A stretch of 8,336 bases of DNA, taken from positions 1 through 8,336 of the forward strand of contig JADFUX010000028.1 in assembly GCA_015222255.1 (NCBI GenBank), given 5' to 3'. This DNA comes from Chloroflexota bacterium. GTDB taxonomy: Bacteria > Chloroflexota > Dehalococcoidia > GIF9 > AB-539-J10. Positions 6,858-8,336 of this stretch are shown here, piece after piece. Each line of letters opens with the position of its first letter. The first letter of the stretch is position 1. The notes beneath the pieces were generated by a model, which saw nothing but the letters and a program-made list of their open reading frames with translations, had not been told where the DNA came from and did no database searches. Both the position numbers and the translations under genes were made by a program.

Positions 6858-8027
6858 ATGGGCCAAGAAACTAGCGGGCTTGCTAGAGCAAAGGAGATTT
6901 ATCAAGACCGAGGTGCTAGAGCCAGGGAGCTTAAGGCGGAAGGCAAGCAGATAATGGGTTACATTTGCCTCTACCCTCCCACGGAGATGATGACTGCCCT
7001 TGACTTAGTCCCCTACAGGATATACGGGGATATGAGGGAGCCGATAACCAAGGCGGATACTGTGTTTCTCATAGTAACTTGCGCGTTTATTCGCAGCTAC
7101 CTCGACTTGGCATTGAAAGGAAAGTATGACTTCTTGGATGGACTTGTAGGAGCCCATGTGTGCGATTGTGGAGAGAAAGCGTCTCATGTCTGGAGGAACC
7201 ATATAGAGCCCCCATATTATCACTTTATAGATGTGCCACATACGGTGCATGAAGCAGCTCAACGTTTTTTCAAGGGGAAACTGAAGTACTTCAAGACGAC
7301 CCTGGAATCCTTTGCGGGAAAGGAGCTATCGGCAGAGAAACTCAAGGAAGCCATCGAATCTCATAACCAGCAACGAGCTCTGGTAAGGGAGCTACACGAT
7401 TTGAGGAAGCCGGACCCACCTCTTATCTCAGGAACGGAAACGCTTCGAGTGATAAAAGCATTGACAAGCGTACCGGTGGAAGAAGGGAATGAGCTATTGA
7501 GGGAAGTCATAACTGAGGTCAAAGAGCGCAAGAATGGTCCGCAGAAGAAGTCGGCAAGGCTTCTTGTGTGGGGCAGCGTCATAGATGATACTGCCCTGAT
7601 AGACATGATTGAAGATGCTGGCGCGAACGTCGTAATGGATGATACCTGTGTGGGCACCCGAGCTTACTGGGAAGATGTAAAGCTCACTGATGATCCTCTA
7701 GATGGTTTGACTTATCACTATCTGGTGGACATCAAATGTCCTCGTACCTTCAGGGAGGCTGTCTATGGTGAGACCAAGAAAGACCACATGGCAGACCTGG
7801 AAAGCAGATTCAGCTACCTTAGGGACTATGCCAGAGGATGGAGTGCCAACGGGGTAATACTCCAAGTCATCAAGTACTGTGATACGCACGGCTATGAAGT
7901 GCCCGGGCTCAAGGATTATTTCGACAGCCTCGGTCTTCCCAACACTTACCTGGAACACGACTACACTGAAGGAGCTCTGGCACCGCTAAGGACAAGGGTT
8001 CAAGCGTTTCTCGAAGTGATTGGCTGA
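6858..8027 (+). CDS. 2-hydroxyacyl-CoA dehydratase / benzoyl-CoA reductase family, small (BcrC/BzdN-like) subunit
   Basis: A 389-aa second subunit of the HGD-D family, predicted to form the catalytic heterodimer with the preceding 445-aa protein. Seen: the N-terminal substrate-domain motif YICLYPPTEMMTALDLVPYRI; a first cluster Cys in VTCAFIRS (Cys75, family pattern C-x3-R); a CDCG motif (Cys102 and Cys104) after the conserved LDGLVGAH; a Rossmann-like second half starting ARLLVWGSVID (233-243); ILQVIKYCDTHGYE with the likely third ligand Cys341; and a C-terminal LEHDYTEG...LRTRVQAFLEVI that is diagnostic of the family. Length matches BcrC/BzdN (about 385 aa). The order large-small-large(paralogue) in this cluster is unusual. 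Specificity between benzoyl-CoA reductase and 2-hydroxyacyl-CoA dehydratase remains open. Confidence 0.87.
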   Translation: MGQETSGLARAKEIYQDRGARARELKAEGKQIMGYICLYPPTEMMTALDLVPYRIYGDMREPITKADTVFLIVTCAFIRSYLDLALKGKYDFLDGLVGAHVCDCGEKASHVWRNHIEPPYYHFIDVPHTVHEAAQRFFKGKLKYFKTTLESFAGKELSAEKLKEAIESHNQQRALVRELHDLRKPDPPLISGTETLRVIKALTSVPVEEGNELLREVITEVKERKNGPQKKSARLLVWGSVIDDTALIDMIEDAGANVVMDDTCVGTRAYWEDVKLTDDPLDGLTYHYLVDIKCPRTFREAVYGETKKDHMADLESRFSYLRDYARGWSANGVILQVIKYCDTHGYEVPGLKDYFDSLGLPNTYLEHDYTEGALAPLRTRVQAFLEVIG

Positions 8028-8038
8028 AGGACCACCTT

Positions 8039-8094
8039 ATCACGGTTTGGAACTGAGGAAACACAGATCCTCCCAAGTTAGCAAACCCGTTGAT
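8039..8094 (+). promoter_or_regulatory. Long imperfect RNA hairpin before the third dehydratase-family gene
   Basis: On the + strand the intergenic RNA can fold almost completely: 8039-8042 with 8091-8094; 8043 with 8089; 8044-8049 with 8082-8087; 8051-8054 with 8076-8079; and 8055-8059 with 8068-8072. That makes 20 Watson-Crick pairs with single-base bulges at 8088 and 8090, a small internal loop, a 3-nt bulge (8073-8075) and an 8-nt loop (8060-8067). No U-run follows, so it is not a standard terminator. It ends 5 nt before the ATG at 8100. Possible roles are attenuation, mRNA processing or stability, or translational control. Confidence 0.4.
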
Positions 8095-8099
8095 GGACT

Positions 8100-8336
8100 A
8101 TGGCTGCAGAAAAAAAGAAGGCGATAAGCAGGCTAAAATCAATGTATCCACTGCGGGCCAAAGTGGATGAGACATACGCCAAAAGTGTTGAGGCCATGAA
8201 AGCGGGGAAACCCACGGTTTGGGCTATGGTTAACTCGTGGGAAGGCGATGTTGTCCTCAAGGCTATGGACCTGGAGACGGTCTATCCGGAGAATTACAGC
8301 ACTGTTTGTGCCTCGGCAGGGACTGCCGAGTCCTAT
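8100..8336 (+). CDS. Second BcrB/BzdO-like large subunit, N-terminal part, runs off the window
   Basis: The first 79 residues of a gene that continues beyond the window. Aligned from the first residue without gaps, 51 of 79 residues are identical to the 445-aa subunit upstream. Shared blocks include YPLRA, EAMKAGKPT, YPENY and AESY, and the candidate cluster ligand Cys70 is kept. It is therefore a paralogue of the large HGD-D subunit, not of the small one. An in-frame stop at 8091 fixes the start at or after 8100. Unlike the two preceding genes, there is no convincing Shine-Dalgarno in the 20 nt upstream; the leader is instead occupied by a hairpin. Whether it pairs with the existing small subunit or with another one downstream cannot be seen here. 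Confidence 0.83.
   Translation, partial: MAAEKKKAISRLKSMYPLRAKVDETYAKSVEAMKAGKPTVWAMVNSWEGDVVLKAMDLETVYPENYSTVCASAGTAESY

Noticed and set aside
8078..8260. Minus-strand 60-aa open frame at the end of the window
   Set aside because: It is antisense to the paralogous large subunit, whose identity to the upstream copy proves the + strand frame. A similar shadow lies opposite the first copy at 5473-5673.

Overview
The window looks like a chromosomal piece of an anaerobic bacterium, most likely a Chloroflexota member of the Dehalococcoidia type. This is an inference from three things: a divergent ATP-type PEP carboxykinase next to dnaK, the compact dksA-like/lspA/rluD-like/gltX run, and tandem 2-hydroxyacyl-CoA dehydratase / benzoyl-CoA reductase family subunits. 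No rRNA, tRNA, IS element or CRISPR array is visible. All supported genes are on the + strand and almost all of the sequence is coding.

Region 1 (1-1721): the last 57 codons of dnaK, ending in a Gly/Glu-rich tail, then a divergent PEP carboxykinase (ATP type). Region 2 (1830-5419): a tightly packed housekeeping cluster. It holds a DksA/TraR-type zinc-finger protein, signal peptidase II (lspA, overlapping the previous gene), an RluD-family pseudouridine synthase (overlapping lspA), a small coiled-coil protein of unknown function, and glutamyl-tRNA synthetase, which starts 1 nt after the previous stop. A reasonable promoter (TTGCTT-N17-TAGAAT) sits in front of this cluster. Region 3 (5420-8336): a new transcription unit with two complete, dissimilar HGD-D family subunits (445 and 389 aa) and the start of a third gene that is a paralogue of the first (51 of 79 residues identical without gaps). 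The two complete subunits have sizes close to the BcrB/BzdO and BcrC/BzdN subunits of ATP-dependent benzoyl-CoA reductase. The true substrate cannot be told from sequence, and the required ATP-driven activator is not in the window.

The least expected signals are non-coding. One is a 56-nt imperfect hairpin (about 20 pairs) filling most of the gap before the third dehydratase-family gene, which also lacks a clear Shine-Dalgarno sequence. The other is a run of three alternating CGTG/CACG half-sites overlapping a candidate extended -10 promoter in front of the first dehydratase gene. Together they suggest that the dehydratase cluster is regulated separately from the housekeeping genes, and that the second copy of the large subunit may be controlled at the RNA level.
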